A stretch of DNA of 64,000 nt from Xanthomonas sp. 10-10 (GTDB taxonomy: Bacteria; Pseudomonadota; Gammaproteobacteria; Xanthomonadales; Xanthomonadaceae), in assembly GCF_040182365.1 (NCBI RefSeq), contig NZ_CP144460.1, forward strand, positions 5,076,935-5,140,934. Reading direction: 5' to 3'. Below are positions 50,802-59,367 of the stretch, piece by piece. The notes beneath the pieces are model-generated. The model was given only the letters and a program-made list of their open reading frames with translations, did not search any database and had not been told where the DNA came from. The position numbers and the translations under genes are program-made. How positions within the stretch are numbered: the first letter of the stretch is position 1; each line of letters opens with the position of its first letter.

Positions 50802-53276
50802 TCACTGCGCTGCTGCAGGTGTGGCGCAGAACGAGGTTGGACGTGCATCCGCCTGGGTGCCCCAGCCTTGCGTGGGTGCCTGCCTGGTGAGCGCAACCGA
50901 CAGCGTGCCGCCCTGCTGCAGCTGGGCCCAGTCCAGGAACACCTGCCGCTGCGGTCTACCGTTGAAACGCACGCTGTCCACGTATTGCAGCGCGCGGCCG
51001 TCCGCGCCGGGGGCGTCGATGCGCAGGCGCTTGCCGTTGCCCAGCTCCAGCGTGGCGCGTTTGAAGCGCGGGGCGTGCAGCAGGAACTGCCCGCTGCCCG
51101 GCACCGCCGGATACAGGCCGAGCGCACTGAACAGGTACCAGGCCGACATCGTGCCGAGGTCGTCGTTGCCGGTGACGCCGTTGGGTGCGTTGGTAAACAA
51201 CTGCTGCGCAGCGCGCACCACGGTGGCGGTCTTCCATGGCTGGCCGATCAACGTGTACATCCACGGCGCATGCAGGTCCGGCTCGTTGTTGGGGTTGTAG
51301 CGGTACTGGTTGTAGTAGCTGTACGGGCCGACCACCCAGTGCGTGCGCGCGCCGTTGAGCGGATCCTTGAGCAGGTCCTCGTAGGCGAAGAAGGCGTCCA
51401 GGCGTTTGCCGGCCTGCTCGCTGCCGTGCATGGCCTGCAGCATGCCGGGAATGTCCTGCTGCACCAGCCATTGGTATTGCCAGGCGGTGCCTTCGTGGAA
51501 GCCGTGCTGCGAGCGTGGGCTGTAGTGATCGTCCGAGGGTGCGTACCAGCTGCCGTCTTCCAGCCGCGGGCGCGGAAAGCCGCTGAAGCCGGTGTCGGCA
51601 TCGCGCACGCCGGCGTCCCAGACGTTGTGCCAGTTGCCGCCGCGTGTGCGTAGCAGCGCGCTGTCGTCGGGGTGGCCGAGCGCCTGCGCCATCTGCGCCA
51701 GCGCGCAATCGGCCAGCGCGTATTCCAGCGTGGCCGAGCCGCCGTGGTGCGGGTCCACGTCCATGCCCTTGGAAGGGAAGGCGCGGTCGTATTGCACGTA
51801 GCCATTGGCAAGATAACTGGCGTTGCCCGAGCGCCCCGAATGCCGCGAGTTGATCGGCGGCTGGCCGAAGGCGTTCTGGCGCAACGCGGCGTAGGCCTGG
51901 GCTTCGTTGCCCTGCAGCGCGCCGAAGCGCCACAGGTCGACCATGAAGGGCGTGACCGGATCGCCGGTCATGATGTTGGTGTCGAAGTTGGCATAGCCCC
52001 AGCGCGGCAGCCAGCCGCCCTGCTCGTGGATGGCCAGCAGCGAGCGGCCGATGTCGCGCGCGCGCGCCGGTTGCATCAAGGCGAGCAGCTGGTTCTGCGA
52101 GCGATAGGTGTCCCACAGCGAGAAATACTCGTAGTAGGTCCAACCATCGGCGCGATGGATCGCATCGTCGAAGCCGCGGTAGCGGCCATCGGCATCGCTG
52201 CCGGTGAGCGGCTGCAACAAGGCGTGATACAGCGCGGTGTAGGCCACCGTGCGATCGTCGGCGCTGGCGCCGGCCAGCTGCAGGCTGGCCAGTTCCTTGC
52301 GCCAGGCCTGTTGCGCGCGCTGGCGCATCTGCTCCAGGCCCAGCAGCTTGCCGCCGAGCATGCCGTCGGCGCGCAGGTTGTTGCGTGCACCCTCGGCATC
52401 CACGTGCGAGATGGCGCTGATCACGGTCACCGCGCGCGCATGCTTGCCCTTGCCCAGCGGGAAGCTGAGCCAGGCGCCGTTGGGCTTGAGTTCGCCGCCC
52501 ATGCCGTGGCGCGTGCCGGGTACGCCGCCGTCTTCGCCCCACACTCCGTGCGCGGTGAACGGACGATCGAACTCCAGCCGGAACCAGGTGGTGTATTCAT
52601 GGCCGCCGCAGAAACTTTGCGTGACCAGCTTGCCTTCGACCACGCGGTCGCCAACGATCTGCACCTGGCTGCCGATCACCACGTGGCGGTCGTTGGCCTG
52701 GGCCACGTTGATCAGCACATGGCCGGTGTCGGCGCCGGGCGCGAAGGTGTAACGCTCGGCAGCGGCGCGGGTGAGCGCGCTGGCTTCGGCGTCGATGCCG
52801 CCGTAGTCGGTGAGCCGCACCTTGTAGTAGCCGGCCTGGCCGACTTCGCCATCGTGGGTGTAGCGGGCGGCGTAGCGCTTGTGGTCGAAGGCCTTGGCGT
52901 CGCTGGTATCGAAATCGCCGCCCGGGCCGATGCTGCCGGTGACCGGCAGCACCGAGACCTGCCCACCCTGCTCCCAGCAGCCGGCCCCCGACAGGAACGA
53001 ATGGCCGAAGCCGCGGATGCTGGGGTCATCGTAGCGCCAGCCGGCGTAGTGGGCGCCGATCGGGCTGACCTGGATCAGGCCGAATGGGGCCGACGCGCCG
53101 GGAAAGGTATTGCCGTCGTCCTTGCTGCCGATGAAGGTGTTGACCTGTGCCGGGTCCTGCGCAGCCAGCGGGCCAGCCAGCGTGACGCCGAGCAGGCACA
53201 GGCCGGCGGCGGCGCGGCGCCACCAGGAGCAGGACAGGGACGATGCAGCGGTGGCACGGGACACGGCAGACAACAT
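50802..53276 (-). CDS. GH92 alpha-1,2-mannosidase, secreted
   Basis: The 824-residue enzyme has a signal peptide (cleavage near L-A-A-Q, residue 40). GH92 features: V-N-T-F-I-G-S-K-D-D-G-N-T-F-P-G-A near the N-terminus, the beta-domain, then the (alpha/alpha)6 catalytic domain with E-Y-F-S-L-W-D-T-Y-R-S, H-H-G-G-S-A-T-L-E-Y, E-G-T-A-W-Q-Y-Q-W, and G-N-D-D-L-G-T-M-S-A-W-Y. GH92 enzymes remove mannose from N-glycans using calcium. In xanthomonads such enzymes sit in plant N-glycan utilisation loci with a TonB receptor; here only a receptor stump remains. GAGGTGA lies about 11 bases before the ATG. Confidence 0.93.
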   Translation of the reverse strand: MLSAVSRATAASSLSCSWWRRAAAGLCLLGVTLAGPLAAQDPAQVNTFIGSKDDGNTFPGASAPFGLIQVSPIGAHYAGWRYDDPSIRGFGHSFLSGAGCWEQGGQVSVLPVTGSIGPGGDFDTSDAKAFDHKRYAARYTHDGEVGQAGYYKVRLTDYGGIDAEASALTRAAAERYTFAPGADTGHVLINVAQANDRHVVIGSQVQIVGDRVVEGKLVTQSFCGGHEYTTWFRLEFDRPFTAHGVWGEDGGVPGTRHGMGGELKPNGAWLSFPLGKGKHARAVTVISAISHVDAEGARNNLRADGMLGGKLLGLEQMRQRAQQAWRKELASLQLAGASADDRTVAYTALYHALLQPLTGSDADGRYRGFDDAIHRADGWTYYEYFSLWDTYRSQNQLLALMQPARARDIGRSLLAIHEQGGWLPRWGYANFDTNIMTGDPVTPFMVDLWRFGALQGNEAQAYAALRQNAFGQPPINSRHSGRSGNASYLANGYVQYDRAFPSKGMDVDPHHGGSATLEYALADCALAQMAQALGHPDDSALLRTRGGNWHNVWDAGVRDADTGFSGFPRPRLEDGSWYAPSDDHYSPRSQHGFHEGTAWQYQWLVQQDIPGMLQAMHGSEQAGKRLDAFFAYEDLLKDPLNGARTHWVVGPYSYYNQYRYNPNNEPDLHAPWMYTLIGQPWKTATVVRAAQQLFTNAPNGVTGNDDLGTMSAWYLFSALGLYPAVPGSGQFLLHAPRFKRATLELGNGKRLRIDAPGADGRALQYVDSVRFNGRPQRQVFLDWAQLQQGGTLSVALTRQAPTQGWGTQADARPTSFCATPAAAQ

Positions 53277-53371
53277 GCGGGAATCACCTCGGGGGAGAGG
53301 GCGACGCGAACGTCGCAGGTGGGAAGCGTGCCTGCCGCGCCGGGGCACCGGCAGACACGCGCAACTGCGTT

Positions 53372-53610
53372 CTAGAAATCGAACACGTATTCTGCCGCGA
53401 TCTCGCGGCCGACCGGGCGGAACAGGCGGCTGTTGTAGAACTCGTGATCGAGCTTGTACGGGTCCTTGTGGTTGTAGCCGGTGCTGTTGAAGAGGTTGTT
53501 GACGTAGAGGTTGAGCTTCATCGCCGGGGTGATGCGGTAGCCAGGATTGACGTTCCAGGTGATCGCCGGGCCCGCGCGGCCGTAGTACTTGCGGGTGCTC
53601 TGGCAGATGG
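53372..53610 (-). pseudogene. C-terminal stump of a TonB-dependent receptor
   Basis: The last ~77 codons of a receptor barrel remain: Y-Y-G-R-A-G-P, I-T-W-N-V-N-P-G-Y, L-N-L-Y-V-N-N-L-F-N-S, and the end V-G-R-E-I-A-A-E-Y-V-F-D-F with its terminal Phe, TAG at 53372-53374. Upstream of about 53604 the frame runs into unrelated sequence (L-I-Q-L-N-F-N-P-K-S-L) up to 53818. Receptors are about 900-1,000 residues, so over 90% is gone. The stump is upstream of the mannosidase gene on the same strand, where a cognate importer would be expected. Confidence 0.8.
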
Positions 53611-54011
53611 CAAAGAGTAAGCATTCGGCGTCCCATGCTCCACGCCGCGTCACAGCAAGGCTGGCGGCCTCAAGCAGACTCTTGGGATTGAAATTCAATT
53701 GGATCAAGGCCTTGATCGATTCAGTCCTGGTGCCGGGCCTGTTGTCAGCAGAACCAACAGATGAGCTGGCTTGAGTGCATGGCGGATCCTCGCTGCACGC
53801 AGCCGGGTGGGTAGCCATTGCCGGACAGGCGCTGCGGATCTACCAGGAGGCGCTGCGGGGGAATAGCTGAAACTGCAAGCGCAGGGCGAGGGGCGGCGAG
53901 CGGTGCCAGCCGCCGTTGCAGCAGACGTCTTCTGACACGTGTGCACGGCAGTGGACGAGGTCGGTGGGAGGGAGCGGCGGGTACGGCCCGTCTATGAGCC
54001 GCCCATAAAAA

Positions 54012-54035
54012 AAGCCCGGTCGTCGGACCGGGCTT
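54012..54035 (-). terminator. Intrinsic terminator of the DUF2628-type gene
   Basis: A perfect 10-base stem (AAGCCCGGTC / GACCGGGCTT) with a 4-base loop is followed on the minus strand by a run of seven T. It ends transcription of the gene at 54082-54471. Confidence 0.9.
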
Positions 54036-54081
54036 GGCGTCAGGGCGGCAGTGGGAGGGTCCGCCGCCTGGCGGCCGTGAC

Positions 54082-54471
54082 TTACCAGCGCATGCCTTCG
54101 AAAGGGTTGAAGCTGGTGCTGCCCTTTACCTTGTCCAGGTAGTAGGCGTAGTTGGCGCTCATGCCGGCCAGCAGGGCCAGCGGGATGCTCAAAGCATTGC
54201 CCAGCGAACCGGGCAGGAACGAGGCAATGATGCCCACCACCAACCCGATGCCGATCAAGCCCAACGCCTTGCGCCACAGGCCCAGGATGAAGAAGTAGAT
54301 AAAGCCGAAGAACAGCGCATAGAAGTTCATGCCGACCTTGAGCTTCTCGCCGAACGGCAGTGTCTTCAGCGCTTCCTTGTAGGCAGGATCCTTGGGGCCG
54401 CCGTGACGGTCGAAGAAGTCGAAGCGGAACTGCCACTTGGGGCTGAGCTGGGTGCGGTCAAAGGTGTCCAT
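54082..54471 (-). CDS. DUF2628-type small membrane protein
   Basis: The 129-residue protein has a polar N-terminus (W-Q-F-R-F-D-F-F-D-R-H-G-G) and three membrane helices (F-Y-A-L-F-F-G-F-I-Y-F onward), typical of DUF2628 membrane proteins. The function is unknown. It has its own terminator. Confidence 0.8.
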   Translation of the reverse strand: MDTFDRTQLSPKWQFRFDFFDRHGGPKDPAYKEALKTLPFGEKLKVGMNFYALFFGFIYFFILGLWRKALGLIGIGLVVGIIASFLPGSLGNALSIPLALLAGMSANYAYYLDKVKGSTSFNPFEGMRW

Positions 54472-54579
54472 TCCAATCCATGTAGTTGAAAACGGTTACA
54501 TGATAGGCGATTGCGTATTCAGCGGCACGTGTTTTACAGCGAGCTCGACACCAGCCGGCCCACACATGAGCCGGCGATT

Positions 54580-54785
54580 GCCCGGCCGACTTCCGTCCCG
54601 CAATACCAGCCGCTGTCGCTGCTCGCTGACACCAGTGCCGGGGCGCGCGCGGCGGCGGCGCCGGCCAGCGCACGCGGGCCAGGGAGTGCCCGGCCGACTC
54701 CAATACGAGGCCCAAGGCCAGGGTCCTGCAAGGCCAGCCGCTATCGCTGCTGGCTGACACCGGTGCCGCGGCGCGCGCGGCGGCG
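54580..54785. repeat. Duplicated 3' end of the diguanylate cyclase gene
   Basis: Two similar units, 54580-54660 and 54688-54785, each run from GCCCGGCCGAC to GGCGCGCGCGGCGGCG and share CGCTGACACC-type sequence. The right unit spans the stop and last codons of the diguanylate cyclase gene; the left is a non-coding copy. No gene was found in 54472-54740. Confidence 0.7.
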
Positions 54786-56540
54786 CGCGTAGAGCGCATG
54801 GTCGGCGCGGTCGACCACCGCGGTCAGCGCTTCGCCTTCCTGCCGCAAGGCCGTGCCCAGCGTGAACTGGATCGGCGCGTTGTCGCCGGCGGCCAGGTAG
54901 GTGCGCACCAGCCCTTGCAGCTGCTGCTCGCTGGCCTGGTGCAGCAGCACCAGGAATTCGTCGCCGCCCAGCCGCACCAGGTGGTCCTGGCGGCGCAGCG
55001 GATCGTTGAGAAACCAGGCCATCTGCACCAGCACTTCATCGCCGCGCTGATGGCCGTAGGTGTCGTTGACCAGTTTGAACTTGTCCAGGTCCACCACCAC
55101 GCAGCCCCAGCGCACGCTGGCATCGCGCCTGTCCAGATCGTCCAGCAGGCGGCGATTGGAGCAGTTGGTCAGCGGGTCGGTGAACGACCATTCCAGCAAC
55201 TGTTTTTCCTGCTGATACTGGTTGGTGATGTCCTGGGCGTGGGCCAGGACCAGGGTGGCGTCGGCTTCCACGTCGAGCACGTTGTGGTACTTCCAGTGAC
55301 GCAGGCTGCCATCGCCGGCCACCAGTTCGATCACGCCCGAATCCTGGCCGTCCAGCACCATGCGCGACAGGTAGCCGCGCAGGCCGCCATGTCGCTCCGG
55401 GCGGATCAGCTCGAACAGCGAGCGGCCTTCCATCTCTTCCACGCTGCGGCCCAGCGAGCGCGCCGCCGCCGGATTCACGCTGATCAGCCGGCCCTCCATG
55501 TCGTGGGTGCAGATCAGCCCCAGGCTGTACTGGAACATCTTGCGGAACTTGCGTTCGCTGGCCGCCAGCGCATCCACCGCACGGTGCCGGTCGGTGACGT
55601 CCTGGATGGCGCCGACCAGGCGCATGCGGCCATCCACATGTTCCACCGCGCCGGTGCTGTGCACCCACAGGTGGCGACCGGTGCTGCTGATCAACGGCAG
55701 CTCCAGATCCCAGGCAATGCCCTCATTGACGCAGGCATCCACCGCCTCGGTGATCACCGCGCGCGCTTCCAGCGGATAGAACGCGATGGCTTCGCCGAGG
55801 GTGGGCTGGTAGCCCGGCGGCAGGTCGTGCAGCCGGCAGGTTTCATTCGACCAGGTCAGCGTATTGGTGCCAACGTCCACTTCCCAGCCGCCCACGCCGG
55901 CCACCCGCCCGGTGCGTTCCAGGAACGCCTCGCTCTCACGCAGCCGCTGCTGCAGCCGGGCATTGGTGTCGGCGCGCTCGAGCATCTCGCGGCGCTGCTC
56001 CAGGCCTTCGGCGGCGACCTTGGCAAGCTGTTGCAAGGCCGCCAGCTGGGCCGGCTCCAGGTGACGCGGGCGCTGGTCGATCACGCACACCGTGCCCATG
56101 CGCAAGCCGTCGGACAGCACGATCGGGGCACCGGCGTAATAGCGGATGCCGGGCGCATCGGTGACCAAGGCGTTGTCGCAAAAGCGCGGGTCGGCCGGCG
56201 CATCGCGCACTTCCATCACCGCATCGCTCTGGATGGCGTAGGCGCAGAACGCCAGCTCGCGCGCGGTCTCGGACACGCCGGGCAAGCCGATATTGGCCTT
56301 CCACCATTGCCGATGCTCGTCCACCAGCGACACCAGCGCGATCGGCGTGCCTGCGATGGCCTGCGCGGCCGCCGCCAGCGCATCGAAGAACGGTTCGGAG
56401 TCGGTGTCGATCACCTGCAACAGCGCCAGCCGCGCCAGACGCTGCGCTTCGCGGGTGGTGGATGACGCAACGGTGTCGCGCTGATTCAACGGCAAGCTCG
56501 CTCGTGCCCGGTAATCCGCCCAGTCTATCGGACCGGGCAT
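54741..56540 (-). CDS. GAF-PAS-PAS diguanylate cyclase
   Basis: The 599-residue protein has a GAF domain (about 25-175; Y-Y-A-G-A-P-I-V is typical), two PAS domains (about 200-330 with W-E-V-D-V-G-T, and 335-460 with Y-S-L-G-L-I-C-T-H-D-M-E-G), and a C-terminal GGDEF domain (about 460-590) with an intact G-G-D-E-F active site preceded by D-P-L-T-N and V-D-L-D-K-F-K. It should make cyclic di-GMP in response to a signal bound by GAF or PAS. No membrane helix is present. The ATG at 56540 is chosen over a GTG at 56585 without a binding site. The last codons lie in repeat sequence. Confidence 0.93.
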   Translation of the reverse strand: MPGPIDWADYRARASLPLNQRDTVASSTTREAQRLARLALLQVIDTDSEPFFDALAAAAQAIAGTPIALVSLVDEHRQWWKANIGLPGVSETARELAFCAYAIQSDAVMEVRDAPADPRFCDNALVTDAPGIRYYAGAPIVLSDGLRMGTVCVIDQRPRHLEPAQLAALQQLAKVAAEGLEQRREMLERADTNARLQQRLRESEAFLERTGRVAGVGGWEVDVGTNTLTWSNETCRLHDLPPGYQPTLGEAIAFYPLEARAVITEAVDACVNEGIAWDLELPLISSTGRHLWVHSTGAVEHVDGRMRLVGAIQDVTDRHRAVDALAASERKFRKMFQYSLGLICTHDMEGRLISVNPAAARSLGRSVEEMEGRSLFELIRPERHGGLRGYLSRMVLDGQDSGVIELVAGDGSLRHWKYHNVLDVEADATLVLAHAQDITNQYQQEKQLLEWSFTDPLTNCSNRRLLDDLDRRDASVRWGCVVVDLDKFKLVNDTYGHQRGDEVLVQMAWFLNDPLRRQDHLVRLGGDEFLVLLHQASEQQLQGLVRTYLAAGDNAPIQFTLGTALRQEGEALTAVVDRADHALYARRRARRGTGVSQQR

Positions 56541-56627
56541 ACCTGTTAGCGACGGCCGCGCGACGTTCCGTGCGCCATTGCACACAGCGGCGCCGGGGCG
56601 TGCCGGTGCCGGGTTGCCGGCGCGCCG

Positions 56628-57806
56628 TCAGGTGTGGGCATCGGCCTGCGGGGCGGCGCCGTCATCGCGCATCTGCAAGGCCAGATACAGGCGTACGCAG
56701 TCGTCGGTGTTGCGCAGGTCCACGCCACACAGTTCTGCGATGCGCTGCATGCGGTAATCCAGCGTATTGCGGTGGATGGCCAGTGTCTTGGCAGTGGATG
56801 CCATGCGCATGCCGGCACCGAACCAGACCGACAGGGTCTGCAACAGGTCGCCGCGACGATCCTGTGCCAGCAGCGCCTGCAGCGGCTTGCGCAGTTCCTC
56901 GGCCTGCCAGGCCTGGCGCAGGTCGTCCACCAGCACCGGCAGGCGATGGTCGTCGTAGAAGAACGCATCGGCCTGCGGCGCGCGCGCCTTGCCGATGCGC
57001 ATGGTGGTGCGCGCGATCTGGTGCGACAGCGCCAGCCCGCCGGGCTGCGGGAAGTACTGCCCCAGCGCCAGGCGGATCCGCAGCGGGCTGCTGGCGCGCA
57101 TGCGCTCGAGCAAGCTGTGCGCGCGGCGGCGTTGTTCGTCCACGTCCCAGTGGCCGCGGCGGTCCAGTGCGGGCTTGAGCACCACCAGTTCGTTGAGCGC
57201 GGTGGCGGCGATCAGGTTGCCGCGCTCGGGCGTGGACAGCAGCGTGTGCAGGCGCTGCAGTTCCACCAGCATGGCGTCCAGGTCGAGGGTGTCGCTTTCC
57301 ACTTCGATGACCGCGGCCACGCGCGGCAGGTCCAGCGCGATGCCCAGCCGTTCGGCCCAGCCGGCCAGTGCCGGGGTGGGGCCGTCGGCGCGGATCAGGC
57401 CGAGCGTGACTTCCTCGCGCAGGCGCGCATCGCGGGCCAGCAGGCGCAGCAGGCCGGCCTGCTCCAGCATGGCTTCGGCGGCCATGCGCACCAGTTCGGC
57501 CTGTTGCCCGATCCGCTGCGGGTCGCCGGTGAGCCCGACGCAGCCGACGATGCGGCCATCGGCGATCAGCGGCAGGTTGACGCCGGGGCGCACTGCATCG
57601 AGTTGCTGCGCCAGCGCCGCATCGATCTCCACCCGGCCCTGCCTGGACAGCACCAGCAGCGCGCCCTCGTGCAGCTGACCGAGGCGCGCCGGCTCGCCGC
57701 TGGCGATGATGACGCCGGTGTGGTCCATCACATTGACGTTGCCGTCGAGGATGGTCATCGCGCGGTCGACGATGGACTGCGCCAGGGTGCGGTCGAGCGT
57801 GAGCAT
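56628..57806 (-). CDS. cdaR: CdaR-family sugar-diacid/glycerate regulator
   Basis: The 392-residue protein matches CdaR throughout: an N-terminal sensing domain starting L-A-Q-S-I-V-D-R-A-M and containing N-V-N-V-M-D-x-x-G-x-I-I-A-S-G, L-H-E-G-A-L-L-V-L-S and G-V-N-L-P-L, and a C-terminal PucR-type helix-turn-helix (A-I-H-R-N-T-L-D-Y-R-M-Q-R-I). In E. coli CdaR activates glucarate, galactarate and glycerate genes. The adjacent glycerate kinase and permease are its likely targets. The ATG at 57806 fits the CdaR start; a GTG at 57842 is also open. Confidence 0.88.
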   Translation of the reverse strand: MLTLDRTLAQSIVDRAMTILDGNVNVMDHTGVIIASGEPARLGQLHEGALLVLSRQGRVEIDAALAQQLDAVRPGVNLPLIADGRIVGCVGLTGDPQRIGQQAELVRMAAEAMLEQAGLLRLLARDARLREEVTLGLIRADGPTPALAGWAERLGIALDLPRVAAVIEVESDTLDLDAMLVELQRLHTLLSTPERGNLIAATALNELVVLKPALDRRGHWDVDEQRRRAHSLLERMRASSPLRIRLALGQYFPQPGGLALSHQIARTTMRIGKARAPQADAFFYDDHRLPVLVDDLRQAWQAEELRKPLQALLAQDRRGDLLQTLSVWFGAGMRMASTAKTLAIHRNTLDYRMQRIAELCGVDLRNTDDCVRLYLALQMRDDGAAPQADAHT

Positions 57807-58174
57807 GGGCTGGGGTCTGTTGACGCGATCGAGGGAGTTCACGGTGCCATGGTCGGCGCATGCATGTTCGATACGTGTGTGACGGTGCAGGGTGCGGCGG
57901 CGGGTGCTTCGACCGCCGTTGCTGACAGCCTGCCGCGCGCGGTTCGATGCGGATGCGTCGGGCGAAGATGCGGCGCGCTGCGACGCCTGCTGCCGGCACG
58001 CTGCGCACCCGTCGTCGGTGAGCAGCCGGCTTCCCGGAATCGGTGGCAGTCAAACCGGCAACGCGCCGCGTCGCGCGGTCGCCCTGCGGGCGCCAGGCCT
58101 GCTCTGCGCGGCGATGTGCTGCAGCGGGACAGGTGGCACGAGGAGGGCCTGCGTCAGGAATCCATGCGCTGCCG
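57807..58174. other. Intergenic region between garK and cdaR, no gene seen
   Basis: About 370 GC-rich bases separate the glycerate kinase stop from the cdaR start, so cdaR probably has its own promoter. No terminator hairpin with a T-run and no defined operator was recognised. Confidence 0.5.
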
Positions 58175-59344
58175 TCAGCGGCCGTCTCCGGCTGCCGGCG
58201 CCGGCGCCAACGCCCTGCCCACCTGCAGCGCCGCCGCCACATTGCGTGCGGCGATGCGCACGTTGCCGGCGGCTTCGGCCAGCGCCTGCTCCACCGTGCA
58301 GGCGCGATGCACCACCGCGAACATCGCATCGATGCCATGCCCATGCAGCAGCGCGGCGCCGTTGCCCAGGCAACCGGCAATGGCGATCACCGGCTTGCCG
58401 TGCCGCTGCGCCACCCGCGCCACGCCCACCGGGGTCTTGCCGTGCAGGCTCTGGCTGTCCAGACGGCCTTCGCCAGTGATGACCAGATCGGCCTGGGCGA
58501 TCAGCGCATCCAGCCCCAGCGCCTGCGCCACGATCTCCACCCCCGGGCGCAACTGCGCGCCCAGGTATGCCACCAGCGCCGCGCCCAGGCCGCCGGCCGC
58601 ACCGCCGCCGGGCAGGTCGTGCAGCTGCACACCGAGGTCGCGCTGCAGGAGGTTGGCGTAGTGCTGCAGGTTGCTATCGAGCTGGCGCACCATGCTGGGG
58701 GTGGCGCCTTTCTGCGGGCCGAACACCGCCGAGGCGCCGGTCGGGCCGATCAGTGGGTTGTCCACATCGCAGGCCACTTCGAAGTGGCAGTCCTGCAGGC
58801 GCACGTCCAGGCCGTCGGTCTCGATCCGGGCCAGCGCCGCCAGCGCGCCGCCGCCGGGGCCGATCGCCTCGCCGCGCGCATCCAGCAACCGCACGCCCAG
58901 GGCCTGCGCCAGGCCGGCGCCGCCGTCGTTGGTGGCGCTGCCGCCGATGCCGATGATGAAGCGCCGCGCGCCGGCATCCAGCGCGGCCAGGATCAACTCG
59001 CCCACGCCCGCAGTACTGGTGCGCAGCGGCGCGCGCTCGGCCGGCGGCAGCAGCGCCAGACCGCTGGCGGCGGCCATTTCGATCACCGCGGTGCGGCCGT
59101 CGCCGGTCAGGCCGAAGAACGCCGGCACCGGGGTGCCGAGCGGGCCGCTGACCGTGCAGGCGATCACCCGCCCGCCGGTGGCCGCCACCAGGGCGTCGAC
59201 CGTGCCCTCGCCGCCATCGGCGACCGGCACCTTGCTGTAGTGCCAATCGGGAAACACCTCGCGGAAGCCGGCCTCGATCTGGGTGGCCACCTCCAGCGCG
59301 GACAGGCTTTCCTTGTAGGAATCGGGGGCGATGACGATCTTCAT
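58175..59344 (-). CDS. garK: Glycerate kinase (GarK/GlxK family)
   Basis: The 389-residue enzyme opens M-K-I-V-I-A-P-D-S-Y-K-E-S-L-S-A and has V-A-D-G-G-E-G-T-V-D-A-L, G-I-G-G-S-A-T-N-D-G-G-A-G, and G-E-G-R-L-D-S-Q-S-L-H-G-K, all typical of type I glycerate kinases that make 2-phosphoglycerate from D-glycerate and ATP. An ATG eight codons upstream (59368) overlaps the permease stop and is an alternative start giving coupling. It acts in the cytoplasm, feeding glycolysis. Confidence 0.92.
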   Translation of the reverse strand: MKIVIAPDSYKESLSALEVATQIEAGFREVFPDWHYSKVPVADGGEGTVDALVAATGGRVIACTVSGPLGTPVPAFFGLTGDGRTAVIEMAAASGLALLPPAERAPLRTSTAGVGELILAALDAGARRFIIGIGGSATNDGGAGLAQALGVRLLDARGEAIGPGGGALAALARIETDGLDVRLQDCHFEVACDVDNPLIGPTGASAVFGPQKGATPSMVRQLDSNLQHYANLLQRDLGVQLHDLPGGGAAGGLGAALVAYLGAQLRPGVEIVAQALGLDALIAQADLVITGEGRLDSQSLHGKTPVGVARVAQRHGKPVIAIAGCLGNGAALLHGHGIDAMFAVVHRACTVEQALAEAAGNVRIAARNVAAALQVGRALAPAPAAGDGR

Positions 59345-59367
59345 GGGGACACTCGCCTGGATGGACA

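Noticed and set aside
51672..53375. Long plus-strand frame over the mannosidase gene
   Set aside because: Antisense shadow of the GH92 gene, which has all family motifs, a signal peptide and a binding site.
53589..53774. Plus-strand 61-codon frame in the TonB-receptor junction, considered as a transposase fragment
   Set aside because: No transposase motif could be identified; the sequence is unrelated to the receptor but its origin cannot be told from sequence alone.
54798..56465. Long plus-strand frame over the diguanylate cyclase gene
   Set aside because: Antisense shadow; the minus strand encodes complete GAF, PAS and GGDEF domains.
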